Assembly (NCBI GenBank): GCA_004762125.1
Contig: SIHQ01000015.1
Span: forward strand, 61,505 to 125,504
From: Oceanospirillales bacterium
GTDB lineage: Bacteria; Pseudomonadota; Gammaproteobacteria; Pseudomonadales; Endozoicomonadaceae
Length of the DNA stretch: 64,000 nt
Reading direction: 5' to 3'
This document shows positions 41,923-51,699 of the stretch, piece after piece. Within the stretch, counting starts at the first letter, position 1, and each line of letters opens with the position of its first letter. Position numbers and translations under genes: made by a program. The notes under the pieces were generated by a model. That model was given only the letters and a program-made list of their open reading frames with translations. It was not told the origin of the DNA and did not search any database.

Positions 41923-43860
41923 ATGTCGAGTCCCAGCCGTTACCCGATTCCTGAATCTTTTAAAGATGCCTGGATGACAGAGCAAAAGTACCAGAAGCTC
42001 TACCGTCATTCGCTGGAGGCACCAGAAACCTTCTGGGCGAATAAGGCTGAACGGTATCTGGACTGGTTTCGTCGTTGGGACACCGTTTATGAAGGTGATT
42101 TCAGTCAAGGTGATGTCCGCTGGTTCAAGGGTGGGCAGTTGAATGCGAGTCATAACTGTATCGATCGTCACTTGCCGGACAAAGCGGATAAAGTCGCTAT
42201 TTTTTGGGAAGGTGATGCACCAGAACAGCAAAGAAGTATTACCTACCAACAGCTCCATGAGCTGGTTTGTCGTCTGGCTAATGGCTTAAAAGCCAGAGGT
42301 GTTAATAAGGGTGATAGGGTCTGTATCTACATGCCCATGATTCCTGAAGCGGTTGTTGCCATGTTGGCTTGCGCTCGAATAGGAGCGGTTCATTCTGTAG
42401 TGTTTGGTGGCTTTGCTCCTCACTCGCTTCGAGATCGAATACTGGATTGCGATTGTCGAACCGTTATTACCGCAGATGAAGGTGTTCGTGGTGGTAAAAC
42501 CATTCCTCTGAAGCTGAACACCGATGAAGCCTTGAACGAGTGTCCCGATGTTACTTCGGTCATCGTTGTTGAGCACACGGGTAGTAAAGTTCATTGGGAA
42601 AAAGAAAGAGATATAAGTTATCGAGAATTGACCGAGAGCCAGTCAGCAGACTGTGAACCTGAGATCATGGATGCTGAAGATCCATTGTTCATCCTCTATA
42701 CATCAGGCTCTACCGGTAAACCTAAAGGAGTGCTTCATACCACTGGCGGCTACCTGCTTTATACGACAGTAACTTTTCATTATGTGTTCGATTATCGAGA
42801 GTCTGATATCTATTGGTGTGCAGCCGATGTGGGCTGGATCACCGGCCACTCTTATATTGTCTACGGGCCACTGTCTAATGGTGCGACCCAGCTGATGTAC
42901 GGGGGACTCCCATTCTGGCCGGATGCTTCCCGTATCTGGCAGATAGTGGACAGGCATAAAGTCAGCATACTCTACACAGCACCTACCGCTATTCGTGCCT
43001 TGATGGCTAAAGGTAAAGAGTATGTTGAAAGCAGTTCTAGAAAGAGTCTGCGTATTCTTGGAACGGTAGGCGAACCCATAAACCCTGAAGCCTGGCAGTG
43101 GTATCACCAGACAGTGGGCGAAGGTCGTTGCCCGGTCGTTGACACCTGGTGGCAGACGGAAACGGGCGGCATGATGATTACTGCATGTCCAGGTGCCACT
43201 GAGCTGCATCCTGGTTCTGCTACCAAGCCCTTCCTTGGAATCAGACCCGCTCTACTGGATAACAATGGTAATGAAATTATTGGAGAAGGTGCTGGTAATC
43301 TTGTGATTGCTGGTTCATGGCCTAGCCAGATTCGAACGGTTTATGGTGATCACCAGCGAATGCTGGATACCTACTTCACTCAGTTTCCAGGTTATTACAG
43401 CACGGGTGATGGTGCTCGCAGGGATGAAAACGGTAATTACTGGATTACTGGTCGAGTAGACGACGTTCTCAGTGTTTCGGGTCACCGGTTAGGAACGGCA
43501 GAAATTGAAAGTGCACTGGTACTTCATAAAGCTATCGCAGAAGCAGCCGTTGTCGGTGTACCGCATTTGGTTAAAGGTGAAAGCATATATGCTTTTGTTA
43601 CACCAATGGATGGGATTGACGTTACTGAAGCCCTAAAGAAAGAGTTGGCCAGTTTTGTGGCCAATGAAATAGGGCCTATTGCCAGACCGGAAACCATTCA
43701 CTTTGCTACAGCTCTTCCCAAAACAAGATCTGGAAAGATCATGCGGCGTATCCTGCGAAAACTGGCTCAGGGTGAAACCGAGGACCTGGGTGATATCACC
43801 ACTCTGGCAGATCCATCGGTTATTTCTGTCTTATTGGCCAGCCATAAAAAAGCGACTTAA
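41923..43860 (+). CDS. acs: Acetyl-CoA synthetase
   Basis: A 645-residue AMP-forming ligase activating acetate via acetyl-AMP. Adenylation motifs are [53 protein letters not shown], and C-terminal [11 protein letters not shown] with Lys605, the residue acetylated in bacterial Acs by Pat-type enzymes. The N-terminus ([20 protein letters not shown]) is full length. It ends four bases into the convergent yaiI stop. A short inverted repeat GGTGAAA/TTTCACC (41842-41863) lies in its leader. In relatives acs is a Crc/Hfq target, which would link it to the sRNA at 25.5 kb, though no AAYAAYAA is visible at its start. Confidence 0.97.
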   Translation: MSSPSRYPIPESFKDAWMTEQKYQKLYRHSLEAPETFWANKAERYLDWFRRWDTVYEGDFSQGDVRWFKGGQLNASHNCIDRHLPDKADKVAIFWEGDAPEQQRSITYQQLHELVCRLANGLKARGVNKGDRVCIYMPMIPEAVVAMLACARIGAVHSVVFGGFAPHSLRDRILDCDCRTVITADEGVRGGKTIPLKLNTDEALNECPDVTSVIVVEHTGSKVHWEKERDISYRELTESQSADCEPEIMDAEDPLFILYTSGSTGKPKGVLHTTGGYLLYTTVTFHYVFDYRESDIYWCAADVGWITGHSYIVYGPLSNGATQLMYGGLPFWPDASRIWQIVDRHKVSILYTAPTAIRALMAKGKEYVESSSRKSLRILGTVGEPINPEAWQWYHQTVGEGRCPVVDTWWQTETGGMMITACPGATELHPGSATKPFLGIRPALLDNNGNEIIGEGAGNLVIAGSWPSQIRTVYGDHQRMLDTYFTQFPGYYSTGDGARRDENGNYWITGRVDDVLSVSGHRLGTAEIESALVLHKAIAEAAVVGVPHLVKGESIYAFVTPMDGIDVTEALKKELASFVANEIGPIARPETIHFATALPKTRSGKIMRRILRKLAQGETEDLGDITTLADPSVISVLLASHKKAT

Positions 43861-43868
43861 GGCTTTTT
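43846..43868. terminator. Hairpin spanning both stop codons of acs and yaiI
   Basis: AAAAAGC (43846-43852) pairs with GCTTTTT (43862-43868). The 9-base loop holds the overlapping stops of the two convergent genes, with A and T runs serving either direction. Confidence 0.5.
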
Positions 43869-44312
43869 GTTCTTCGCCAGCCAACTGTCCAGTTGGTTGG
43901 CAAATTCCTGCCGGTCACCTTGATTGAGAGCGGCAGGTCCACCACCTGATTCGACACCACTGGCTCTCATCGTGTCCATGAAATCACGCATGTTCAACTT
44001 TGCACGTATATTATTGGCAGTCAGCTTTTCGCCTCGGCTATTGAGAACCATGCAACCTTTCTCAATAACTTCTGCCGCCAGTGGAATATCACCCGTGATG
44101 ACGAGGTCGCCGTCTTCACACCGTCGAACAATCTCATCATCCGCAACATCAAAGCCAGATTGAACCTGAATAGATCGAATGTATTTGGAGCCAGGTACGC
44201 GAACGTGATGGTTGGCCACAAGAGTCAGTTCGATGTGTGCTCGCTCAGCGGCTCGAAATAGGATGTCCTTGATCACTACCGGACATGAATCAGCATCAAC
44301 CCATATTGTCAT
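43857..44312 (-). CDS. yaiI: UPF0178 (YaiI/YqxD) protein
   Basis: A 151-residue PIN-like fold protein with the family signature [12 protein letters not shown], followed by [23 protein letters not shown] and a C-terminal [20 protein letters not shown]. The acidic residues suggest a metal-dependent nuclease, unproven for this family. It lies eight bases after yciH and is presumably the last gene of that operon. Confidence 0.93.
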   Translation of the reverse strand: MTIWVDADSCPVVIKDILFRAAERAHIELTLVANHHVRVPGSKYIRSIQVQSGFDVADDEIVRRCEDGDLVITGDIPLAAEVIEKGCMVLNSRGEKLTANNIRAKLNMRDFMDTMRASGVESGGGPAALNQGDRQEFANQLDSWLAKNKKP

Positions 44313-44320
44313 AATGTTTT

Positions 44321-44635
44321 TCAGCCTCCTGAGCGTTTGGCATCGTGACCATCTTTCTTCAGAGCTTCCACCATGACATCAACATGATCGCCCTGCAGTT
44401 CAATCGTGCCATCTTTCACAGCACCACCGCCACCACAACGCTTCTTCAGTTTTTTGGCGTAAGCTTTCAAATCATTACCCGCTAGAGGCAAGCCGCTAAT
44501 GACAGTAACCACCTTTCCACCCCGGCCTTTTTTTTCCGGACGAACTCTGACGTTACCGTCACCTAATGTTTCTTCTTTTACGTCTTCTTTTATTCGACCC
44601 ACGTCGGTTGAATAAACGAGTTTACTGTTGCTCAT
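44321..44635 (-). CDS. yciH: SUI1/eIF1-like protein YciH
   Basis: A 104-residue bacterial relative of eukaryotic eIF1. It has the basic loop [20 protein letters not shown] and the SUI1 core [24 protein letters not shown], with [19 protein letters not shown] at the end. E. coli YciH influences start-codon and initiator tRNA selection in vitro. AAGGA inside the end of the upstream HD gene serves as its ribosome binding site; four bases separate the two genes. Confidence 0.93.
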   Translation of the reverse strand: MSNSKLVYSTDVGRIKEDVKEETLGDGNVRVRPEKKGRGGKVVTVISGLPLAGNDLKAYAKKLKKRCGGGGAVKDGTIELQGDHVDVMVEALKKDGHDAKRSGG

Positions 44636-44639
44636 TCTT

Positions 44640-45215
44640 TCAGTCCTTCAACCAACCGTTCTTTGTTGCCAGGTCAATTTGTTCAACGGCAAACGTCCAC
44701 AATTGTGGTGCCAAGCCTTCAAGGTATTTATTACGGTTGATGACCTGAGTTCTGGACACCTGATGCTCTGCCCAGCTACCACCGTTGTTTCTCATGTTCT
44801 GAAGTAGAGGAAGAATACGGTCTATGGATTTGGCGAAACGACCATCAGCTGTTTTGGCATCCTCAAACTCTTGCCATAGCGAGCGGTATTGGAGTGATTG
44901 CTCTTCAGGTAGCAGACCAAACAAGCGGTTTGCTGCCAGCTGCTCTTTCTCTTCCTGTTCGGCAAGACCAACAGTATCGAAGGCGAAGGTATCACCCGCA
45001 TCAATTTCAACCACATCATGGATAAGAAGCATGGTCGTGACACGCTGAATGTTTACAGGTTCTTCAGCATAATCGATCAGTACCTGAGCAGTCAGGGCGA
45101 TATGCCAGCTGTGTTCGGCACTGTTCTCATAGCGGTTACTGTCTGACTTGATTCTGGCTTTACGCTGAATAGCTTTTAGCTTGTCGAGCTCCAGAATAAA
45201 GTCGAGCTGCTTCAT
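44640..45215 (-). CDS. HD-domain phosphohydrolase (YfbR-like nucleotidase)
   Basis: A 191-residue HD-fold metal hydrolase: ENSAEHSWHIALTA (first His), LLIHDVVEIDAGDTFAFD (the HD pair plus the acidic loop characteristic of the YfbR/5'-deoxynucleotidase branch) and KSIDRILPLLQNM (last Asp). A likely role is removal of phosphate from dNMPs. ATG 45215 (MKQLDFILELDKLK) is the family start; a further 47 in-frame codons upstream lack similarity. It heads the yciH-yaiI operon. Confidence 0.85.
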   Translation of the reverse strand: MKQLDFILELDKLKAIQRKARIKSDSNRYENSAEHSWHIALTAQVLIDYAEEPVNIQRVTTMLLIHDVVEIDAGDTFAFDTVGLAEQEEKEQLAANRLFGLLPEEQSLQYRSLWQEFEDAKTADGRFAKSIDRILPLLQNMRNNGGSWAEHQVSRTQVINRNKYLEGLAPQLWTFAVEQIDLATKNGWLKD

Positions 45216-45440
45216 CAACACAATGGTGTACTCTATCCTAATCGAATAGTGAGTCATTCTACCTATGAGATGGAGAATTGTTAATGAAAGTAAAAGATAA
45301 CCGTTATAGCTATTTTTTTGTATTCGATTTGTTTTTGAAGGATTAACTGTAGTCAATATTTCGAATTGATCATATATTGCTCTACCTGCTTGCTAGGTTC
45401 TTTGTACTTAATACAAAAGCTAGTTGGGAGGAGGTCAATT

Positions 45441-46421
45441 ATGGATACTGCTAGTACAAGAATAAATGGGACATTTAGGTGGTTGATACTTTTAGTAGTC
45501 TTGAATTGTTGTGTGTTTTTTACCAGTTTTGGGATAGCTTTTGATAACTCTACAGATGTAACCGATCCGGGAAGTGTTGAGAGCAGATTTCCTTTTCCTG
45601 AAACCCTGCCGTTTTCCAGTTTAGAATTTCAAAGTTCTTCACCTTTTACACTAAAAGAGCAGTTAAATGGGGAGTTCCCTCCTCAAGGCGACTGTCTTTC
45701 ATTTGAGACCAGACCTACCTGTGGAGATCCGAATGCAGGATCAACTCTCGCTCTCAGTAATACTTTGCTGCTGACTGCTCTGGCAGCAAGTTCTGTAACG
45801 ACCAATAAATTCGGAACGGTGATTGCGTCACTGTCCATTGCACTTTCCTTGTGCAGTGCTTTTGCCCAAAGTGAGGAAGATGCTGCCGCGGATAATACCA
45901 GCAGAGTGTTAGCACTAGATTTTTCAACCTTGCCTTGTAATGCGTCCGGACTGTCCTGCCCACAGCAAGTTTTTCGTTTTGAGAGCTGGCATTCCCAGTG
46001 GGGACGATATGGCTGGATTAGTGTGTATGATTTCAGTGCGAAAGAAAGTTCTTTACCGCGATGCCTTACGAAAGGCAGTAGTGAATTATTCGAATTTTAC
46101 CCTTCCGACTATAGAAACAGGCTAAGTATACAAGATTGTTCTTTTGTTTATGATAGCAATTTCAATCGCCTGGCAAGAACTGATCAGTTATGGAGTTTTG
46201 GAGAAATAACTGAGAATGGAGTAATCAACCAGCTTACAAATGCTCAGGATGACATAGATACTAATGCGGATATAAATACGAATTGTATTACGGGTATCTC
46301 TTCTATTGACAGGTGTCGAAGGTTTTGGGTTGGAGAGGTATTTCTAGAGAATGGTTGCACTTACTACCCAGATTACAGACCCGCTATTTGCGGTCTGAAA
46401 GGTAAAACCATTGAACATTGA
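45441..46421 (+). CDS. Orphan Cys-containing membrane or exported protein
   Basis: A 326-residue protein; ATG 45441 has an excellent GGGAGGAGG site, so the extra 25 codons in the open frame are dropped. The N-terminal hydrophobic stretch (WLILLVVLNCCVFFTSFGIAF) is a signal peptide or anchor. A second hydrophobic region (LALSNTLLLTALAAS ... VIASLSIALSLCSAFA, ~102-142) could span the membrane. The C-terminal 180 residues carry about ten cysteines and aromatic motifs (FRFESWHSQWGRYGWISVYDF), suggesting a disulfide-bonded extracytoplasmic domain. No family recognised; probably lineage specific. Confidence 0.6.
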   Translation: MDTASTRINGTFRWLILLVVLNCCVFFTSFGIAFDNSTDVTDPGSVESRFPFPETLPFSSLEFQSSSPFTLKEQLNGEFPPQGDCLSFETRPTCGDPNAGSTLALSNTLLLTALAASSVTTNKFGTVIASLSIALSLCSAFAQSEEDAAADNTSRVLALDFSTLPCNASGLSCPQQVFRFESWHSQWGRYGWISVYDFSAKESSLPRCLTKGSSELFEFYPSDYRNRLSIQDCSFVYDSNFNRLARTDQLWSFGEITENGVINQLTNAQDDIDTNADINTNCITGISSIDRCRRFWVGEVFLENGCTYYPDYRPAICGLKGKTIEH

Positions 46422-46475
46422 GACAGGAGGAGTAGCCCGTTCTTTTAAAATGCGAACTACTCCGATCAATAAGAG

Positions 46476-47513
46476 TTAACCTTGTTCCAGCAAACGGCGC
46501 AGATCGATAATGGCTGCATTGGCTCTGGAGATGTAATTGGCCATGACCAGAGAGTGGTTAGCCAGCAGACCAAAACCACTGCCATTGAGAATGATTGGGC
46601 TCCAGACCGCGTCCTGTGTGGATTCCAGTTCACGAATGATTTGCCTTAAGCTGACTCTGGCATTCTTTTTTTCCAGTACGTCAGAAAAATCCACTTCGAT
46701 GGCTTTCATAAGATGAATCAGTGCCCAGGAAGATCCTCGGGCTTCGTAGAAAACATCATCAATTTTCAGCCAAGGAGTTTTAACTTCCACCAGGTTATCA
46801 GACTCGGTGGATTGGGTGGCTTCAGCATCGCCAGCCAGATCGGTGTTCAATCGAGTTTTTCCAACACTGGCACTCAGGCGCTGGGAAAGACTACCAAGAC
46901 GAGTCTCAACTTCATTTAGCCAGCGGGTCAGGTTGTCGGCCCGAGCATAAAATTGAGCCTGATTGTCTTTGTTCGGCAATCGCAGTATGTAGTTTTCAAG
47001 TTTATCGATGCCACGTTGATATTCTTTTTCGCTGGAAGGCAGAATCCAGCTTTTGGAGTCAAAGTTGAACTGGGGCTCAGCGATTGCCAGAGCACTGTCT
47101 TCTTTGGATTGAGATTGGGAACGGCTCATCTCCTTGCGAAGGGAGCGGGCCATGTCTCGAATTTGTACCAGCACCCCGAGTTCCCAATTTGACATGTTGT
47201 CCATGAACAGGCCAGGAGGGGCCATATCATTGCGAATATAGCCACCAGGCTTGTGCAGTAAAGTGTCGGCAAGACGATAGAGAGCCGCTGTGGTTGTATA
47301 ACCTGTTACCAGCTCCTGACCATTGGCCTGAGCCAGTTTATCGGCATTCGTCCTGACCGAAAAAAGTTCAGGCTCATTGCTCCAGTACATTCCCAGGGCA
47401 GATAGGCCGATCACTACGACCCCGACCGCCACCGCAATGGTCTTGCCACCAACGGTATTGGAAATACTGCTCATCATTGATGAAACACGCTCTTTAACCA
47501 TGTCCAGCGCCAT
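46476..47513 (-). CDS. DUF2333 inner-membrane protein
   Basis: A 345-residue protein with one N-terminal TM (IAVAVGVVVIGLSALGMYW) and a helical periplasmic part. Family marks are ETGYTTTAAL-like VTGYTTTAALYRLADTLLHKPGGYIRND (conserved YRLxDTLLxKPGGYlsND), WELGVLVQIRDMARSLR, and the C-terminal SPIILNGSGFGLLANHSLVMANYISRANAAIIDLR. Found in Pseudomonas and marine gammaproteobacteria; function unknown. Confidence 0.88.
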   Translation of the reverse strand: MALDMVKERVSSMMSSISNTVGGKTIAVAVGVVVIGLSALGMYWSNEPELFSVRTNADKLAQANGQELVTGYTTTAALYRLADTLLHKPGGYIRNDMAPPGLFMDNMSNWELGVLVQIRDMARSLRKEMSRSQSQSKEDSALAIAEPQFNFDSKSWILPSSEKEYQRGIDKLENYILRLPNKDNQAQFYARADNLTRWLNEVETRLGSLSQRLSASVGKTRLNTDLAGDAEATQSTESDNLVEVKTPWLKIDDVFYEARGSSWALIHLMKAIEVDFSDVLEKKNARVSLRQIIRELESTQDAVWSPIILNGSGFGLLANHSLVMANYISRANAAIIDLRRLLEQG

Positions 47514-47666
47514 ATATTCCTCGTTGCCTGAATCAGCTGCTACCCGTCATTATCCTTCATTAATGTCTGCTTTACTATGATCCGAAATGCCTATAAACGT
47601 TACGGCTTGCAATCTGGGAGATAAGCGACTGTTCTTTATGAGGGTCGTATAGGAAATGGATAACCT

Positions 47667-48134
47667 ATGAATATCTTCATTCTCGACAGGGATATTAATA
47701 AGTGTGCTCGCTACCATTGCGATAAGCATGTGGTGAAAATGATTCTGGAAAGTGTTCAGTTGCTCTGTACTGCTCTAAACAATAAAGGGTTTAAAACTCC
47801 TTATAAATCCACCCACATGAAACACCCTTGTGTTTTATGGGTAGAAGAATCTTATGACAATTTTCTTTGGCTGGTGAAATTGACTCGAGCGCTGAACGAG
47901 GAATACAAATACCGGTATAAGAAAGAAGATGATCATAAATCCATGGCGGCTCTGGAGCAGATTGTTGAATACACATTTGAATCAAAAGGGTTAACAGAAT
48001 TCCCTCAGGCTATGCCGGATGAGTTTAAGGTGCCTGATGATGCGGTAGCTGCGTATCGAAACTTTTATCTCGGTGAGAAAATGTCTTTTGCTAACTGGAC
48101 CAGAAGAAAGCCACCAAAGTGGCTGAACTCCTGA
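47667..48134 (+). CDS. Small phage-type protein with CDKHVVKM motif
   Basis: A 155-residue soluble protein: MNIFILDRDINKCARYHCDKHVVKMILE, then HPCVLWVEESYDNFLWLVKLTRALNEEY and a Trp/Arg-rich end (NWTRRKPPKW). I have seen this N-terminal pattern in many marine phage and some bacterial proteins, sometimes annotated as pyrimidine-dimer glycosylase-like, but cannot confirm an activity. It stands alone, with no other phage genes nearby. Confidence 0.7.
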   Translation: MNIFILDRDINKCARYHCDKHVVKMILESVQLLCTALNNKGFKTPYKSTHMKHPCVLWVEESYDNFLWLVKLTRALNEEYKYRYKKEDDHKSMAALEQIVEYTFESKGLTEFPQAMPDEFKVPDDAVAAYRNFYLGEKMSFANWTRRKPPKWLNS

Positions 48135-48152
48135 GTCCACAAAAAAATTGCG

Positions 48153-49097
48153 TTATAAATCCAGCATATAGGATTTAGCGCTAGGTACTTTCTTTAGCTG
48201 ACCAGCGTTCTTAAGAAACTCGGCGTAGCGATTATAGCGACCAGTGTCTTTGGCTGCTGGGCGCAGTGCAAAGCGGGAAACGGTATCAAACCAAGCGAGC
48301 TTATTCAGTTCGTTATCCAGTTTCTCCGGAGAAGAGTCACGGAAAATCTCCCAGGCCTTTTGAGGATTATTAACAATAAACTGTGTGCCTAATTCAATAG
48401 CGCGCAGAAACTTACGAATGGCTTTTTTATCATGCTTCTTTTTGTTGGCAATAAAAATTAACTCGTCGTAAGGAGGAATGCCATTTTCTTCATAGAAAAA
48501 CATACGAGCTTTATGGTCTTCGAGGGCTAGCTGATTTAGCTCAAAATTACGGTAAGCACCCATAGTGGCATCCACACGACCTGCCATTAGCGAAGACGAC
48601 ATATTCCAGCCAACATTCACCAGCTTTATATCTTTAGAACTGAAACCGTAAGGCTTGAACAGGGTATCGAGAACAGCTGATTCGGTGCCATTGATATTGG
48701 TTCCAATGGTTTTACCTTTCAAATCCTTTAGGGATTTGATTGGGCTTTCATCAAGGACAATAATGCCGTCCAGTGGTGTTGCTACCAGAGTTCCAGCCCA
48801 TGCTAATGGCAGACCTGCAGCTACACCGTGGGTCAGACTTGGCTGATAGTAAACGGCCAGATCAATATCACCTGCAGCAACGAGCTTTGGTGGTAGGTTT
48901 GGATCAGCAGGTTCCTGAATGAGAACATCCAGTCCCTGATCCTTAAAGTAACCATTCTCCTGAGCAATAATGATCGGGCCGTGATCCGGGTTAATGAACC
49001 ACTCCAGCATCAGACTAAGTTCTTTGGTGCTTTCTTTTGCCTGAGCAAAGAATGGCATACAAATCAGTGCTATCAGGCAAACAAACCTTTTCAACAA
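48153..49097 (-). CDS. thiY: ABC transporter substrate-binding protein, NMT1/THI5-like (ThiY)
   Basis: A ~314-residue periplasmic binding protein: signal peptide (LLKRFVCLIALICMPFFAQA) and NMT1/THI5-like fold with MLEWFINPDHGPIIIAQENGYF, close to the WxxNxxHxG ligand region of HMP/FAMP binders, LAVYYQPSLTHGVAAGLPL and GKTIGTNINGTESAVLDTLF. It presumably delivers a thiamin-derived aminopyrimidine (FAMP or HMP) to the ThiXZ importer. The start is set at TTG 49097, where GGAGGAG lies eight bases upstream; the longer frame would begin inside that site. Last gene of the riboswitch-controlled operon, after a 155-base gap. Confidence 0.85.
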   Translation of the reverse strand: MLKRFVCLIALICMPFFAQAKESTKELSLMLEWFINPDHGPIIIAQENGYFKDQGLDVLIQEPADPNLPPKLVAAGDIDLAVYYQPSLTHGVAAGLPLAWAGTLVATPLDGIIVLDESPIKSLKDLKGKTIGTNINGTESAVLDTLFKPYGFSSKDIKLVNVGWNMSSSLMAGRVDATMGAYRNFELNQLALEDHKARMFFYEENGIPPYDELIFIANKKKHDKKAIRKFLRAIELGTQFIVNNPQKAWEIFRDSSPEKLDNELNKLAWFDTVSRFALRPAAKDTGRYNRYAEFLKNAGQLKKVPSAKSYMLDL

Positions 49098-49252
49098 AAT
49101 GTACTCCTCCAATGTATTTATGTAATGAATAACTATGTTGTTATTTAAGGATGGCTTCAGGGTTATTTTTCAAGAGCTATTTTCAAAGGCCATGGAAGGC
49201 CTGAGAGCGATCAAGAAGGTAACTCTGAAGTCCGAAAACGCGATCAATAAAA

Positions 49253-50008
49253 TCAGGTAGCTGGTTGCCACGGAATCAGCTTTTTCAGGGCGATATCGGT
49301 AACGAAATAAAGACCCACAGAGCAGAAAGCCAGAACAGCCAAGGCAGCAAACATCTGATCCACCCAGAGCCGAGCATTGGCTTGCAACATCATATAACCC
49401 AGTCCGGCACTAGAACCGACCCACTCACCAACAACTGCACCAATAGGTGCAACCACTACGGCAACCCTCAAACCTGATGCCAGTACAGGCAATGCGGCAG
49501 GCCAGCGAATATGACGAAGAATGGTAAAGCGATTCCCACCCATAGTGTGTGCCATGTCCAGCCAATCTTGGTGGGTGTGTCGTAAACCGTCATAACAGCA
49601 AGTGGCCACAGGGAAAAAGATCACGAGCACGGTCATTACCACCTTGGAGGCCAAACCATAACCAAACCAGAGCATTAAAATGGGTGCCAGAGCAAAAACA
49701 GGAATGGCCTGAGTCACCAGCAAAAGCGGCAATAACCAGGGACGCAGCGCTACAAAGTAAACCAGTATCGCTGCAAGCAGAACGCCAGCTAATACACCGA
49801 GGACGAGACCCAGTAACATCTCCGCCATGGTAATGAGCGTGTTGTCCCAAAGCATGCCTGCGTTCTCATACATGCTCAGAAAGACTGCAGCAGGGCCTGG
49901 CAGAATATAATCAGGCATCTCCAGCAGTATGACCATGGACTCCCAGAACAGCAGCAGAACAATGACAACGAGAAAGGGTTTTAACGGTTTCATGTAAGCT
50001 TTGTTCAT
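49253..50008 (-). CDS. thiX: ABC transporter permease (ThiX)
   Basis: A 251-residue permease with six TM helices and the EAA loop seen as DMAHTMGGNRFTILRHIRWPAALPVLASGLRVAV, typical for SsuC/ThiX-type permeases. ATG 50008 overlaps the ATPase stop (ATGA) and has GAGGTG upstream, so it is preferred over GTG 50014. It works with the ATPase upstream and ThiY downstream. Confidence 0.88.
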   Translation of the reverse strand: MNKAYMKPLKPFLVVIVLLLFWESMVILLEMPDYILPGPAAVFLSMYENAGMLWDNTLITMAEMLLGLVLGVLAGVLLAAILVYFVALRPWLLPLLLVTQAIPVFALAPILMLWFGYGLASKVVMTVLVIFFPVATCCYDGLRHTHQDWLDMAHTMGGNRFTILRHIRWPAALPVLASGLRVAVVVAPIGAVVGEWVGSSAGLGYMMLQANARLWVDQMFAALAVLAFCSVGLYFVTDIALKKLIPWQPAT

Positions 50009-50769
50009 GCGCACACCTCTTCCTGACGAAGACGCTCCAATAATTCACCCTGAAGTGTCATCAGCTCACGGTCTTCCAGAGATCTTGGTGTATTACCGGG
50101 AGGTATAATGGCCTCTGTCAGTGTCGCCGGATTTCCCTGCAGGTGGTAAATGTGATGTCCAAGACGTAAAGCTTCCAGCGGATCATGGGTGATCAGCATA
50201 ACAGTTCTGTTTTGCAGTAACTCACAGGCCAGATCCTGAAGGTTCAGTCGTGTAATGGCATCCAGAGCCCCAAAAGGTTCGTCCATTAAGACTAATGGTT
50301 TATCTTCCATCAGTGTTCGGGCCAGGGCCACTCTTTGACGCTGACCACCAGAGAGATTTTGGGGCAGTTCATTGGCCTTGTTTGCTAGACCTACCTTGGA
50401 AATGATGTTCTCTGCACGGCTTCTATCTTCAGGCGACAGTTTGTTTCTTTTGAAAATACTGTTTCGTAAACGGCTGCCAAGAGTGACGTTTTCCAGTACA
50501 TTGAACCAGGGTAGAAGCGAGTCCTGTTGAGACATCCAGGCAAAGCGGTCTTCCAGAACTTTATGATCTTCACAAAAAACCGTGCCTGATGTTTTCAGTC
50601 CCTTGGCGGTAGATAAACCGGCAATAAAACGCAGCAGGCTGGTTTTACCAACACCGCTTCCGCCGAGCAGGCAGGTCCACTGCCCACCTTCAAGAGTCAG
50701 GTTCAAGTCTTTGAATACGACTCGGTTGTTATAAGAAAGGGCTGCATTCTTCAGAATCACATCAAACAT
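50005..50769 (-). CDS. thiZ: ABC transporter ATPase (ThiZ)
   Basis: A 254-residue nitrate/sulfonate/thiamin-type ATPase: Walker A LGGSGVGKTSLLRF, Q-loop WMSQQDSLLPW, signature NLSGGQRQRVALAR, Walker B PLVLMDEPFGALD and switch ITHDPLEALRL. It begins three bases after thiD and overlaps the permease gene, so subunits are coupled. Substrate assigned from operon context. Confidence 0.9.
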   Translation of the reverse strand: MFDVILKNAALSYNNRVVFKDLNLTLEGGQWTCLLGGSGVGKTSLLRFIAGLSTAKGLKTSGTVFCEDHKVLEDRFAWMSQQDSLLPWFNVLENVTLGSRLRNSIFKRNKLSPEDRSRAENIISKVGLANKANELPQNLSGGQRQRVALARTLMEDKPLVLMDEPFGALDAITRLNLQDLACELLQNRTVMLITHDPLEALRLGHHIYHLQGNPATLTEAIIPPGNTPRSLEDRELMTLQGELLERLRQEEVCA

Positions 50770-50772
50770 GGA

Positions 50773-51606
50773 TCACCAGTGCCTGAAGAAGTGATGAACA
50801 GGTCCATTACCCTGACCAATATTTAACTTATTAGAATGGGTAATAGCTCCGGTGATGTATTTCTTGGCTTCAGGAATAGCTTCAGAAATAGTAAAGCCAC
50901 AAGCCAACAGAGCTGTGATAGCAGACGACAAAGTACAACCAGTGCCGTGGGTGTTTTTGGTTTTAATCCATGGAGATTCAAGGCGGTGCAGGGATTCACC
51001 ATCGTGATAAAAATCTACAGCTTTATCCCCGACAAGGTGTCCACCTTTTAATAGAACGCCTTTGGAACCGAACTGCAGTAATGGAACGACCAGATCCAGC
51101 ATTTGGTCAATTGACTCAGGCACGTCGGTATCAAGTAGTACGGCTGCTTCATGGAGGTTAGGAGTGATGAGGCAGGCTTTGGGAAACAGCTCATCTTTCA
51201 GTGTTTCTATTGCGGCTTTTTGAAGCAAAACATCGCCGCTGGTGGCGACCATTACAGGGTCAACTATGAGGCGCTTTACATCATACTTATCTATAGCTCT
51301 GACTACAGTACGAATGACTTCTGGCTGAGATAGCATACCAATCTTGACGGCTTTAATATCAAGATCAGAAAAAACAGAGTCCAGTTGTTTCTCAATAAAG
51401 GCGGGATCTACATCCAGAATGCCTTGTACGCCAAGAGTATTCTGAGCGGTCAGAGCGGTAATGACGCTGCAACCGTATGTATTTAGAGCAGAAAAAGCTT
51501 TCAGATCAGCTTGTATACCTGCACCGCCACCACTGTCTGAGCCAGCAATAGTAAGGGCTATAGGTGTATTGATACTGCCTTGTTCCGAATGGGATAGGGT
51601 CGTCAT
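50773..51606 (-). CDS. thiD: HMP/HMP-P kinase ThiD
   Basis: A 277-residue ribokinase-fold enzyme that phosphorylates hydroxymethylpyrimidine twice to HMP-PP for thiamin synthesis. Motifs: TIAGSDSGGGAGIQADLKAF at the start, VDPVMVATSGD, LITPNLHEA and the anion-hole/catalytic KTKNTHGTGCTLSSAI. First gene after the TPP riboswitch. Nearby thiE/thiC are absent; the operon is for salvage rather than de novo synthesis. Confidence 0.95.
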   Translation of the reverse strand: MTTLSHSEQGSINTPIALTIAGSDSGGGAGIQADLKAFSALNTYGCSVITALTAQNTLGVQGILDVDPAFIEKQLDSVFSDLDIKAVKIGMLSQPEVIRTVVRAIDKYDVKRLIVDPVMVATSGDVLLQKAAIETLKDELFPKACLITPNLHEAAVLLDTDVPESIDQMLDLVVPLLQFGSKGVLLKGGHLVGDKAVDFYHDGESLHRLESPWIKTKNTHGTGCTLSSAITALLACGFTISEAIPEAKKYITGAITHSNKLNIGQGNGPVHHFFRHW

Positions 51607-51630
51607 AGTTCGGTGTACTCCTGCCGAACT
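51607..51630 (-). promoter_or_regulatory. Hairpin presenting/sequestering the thiD ribosome binding site
   Basis: Directly before the thiD ATG, minus strand AGTTCGG and CCGAACT form a 7-bp stem whose 10-base loop holds the Shine-Dalgarno AGGAG. This is a natural expression platform for translational control by the riboswitch upstream. Confidence 0.55.
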
Positions 51631-51699
51631 GACGTAGGTGAAGCTTCTGGTAAACGGTTTTTCCGAAATGAAGAGGAAAGAGAAGAGAGCCGTTTTACC

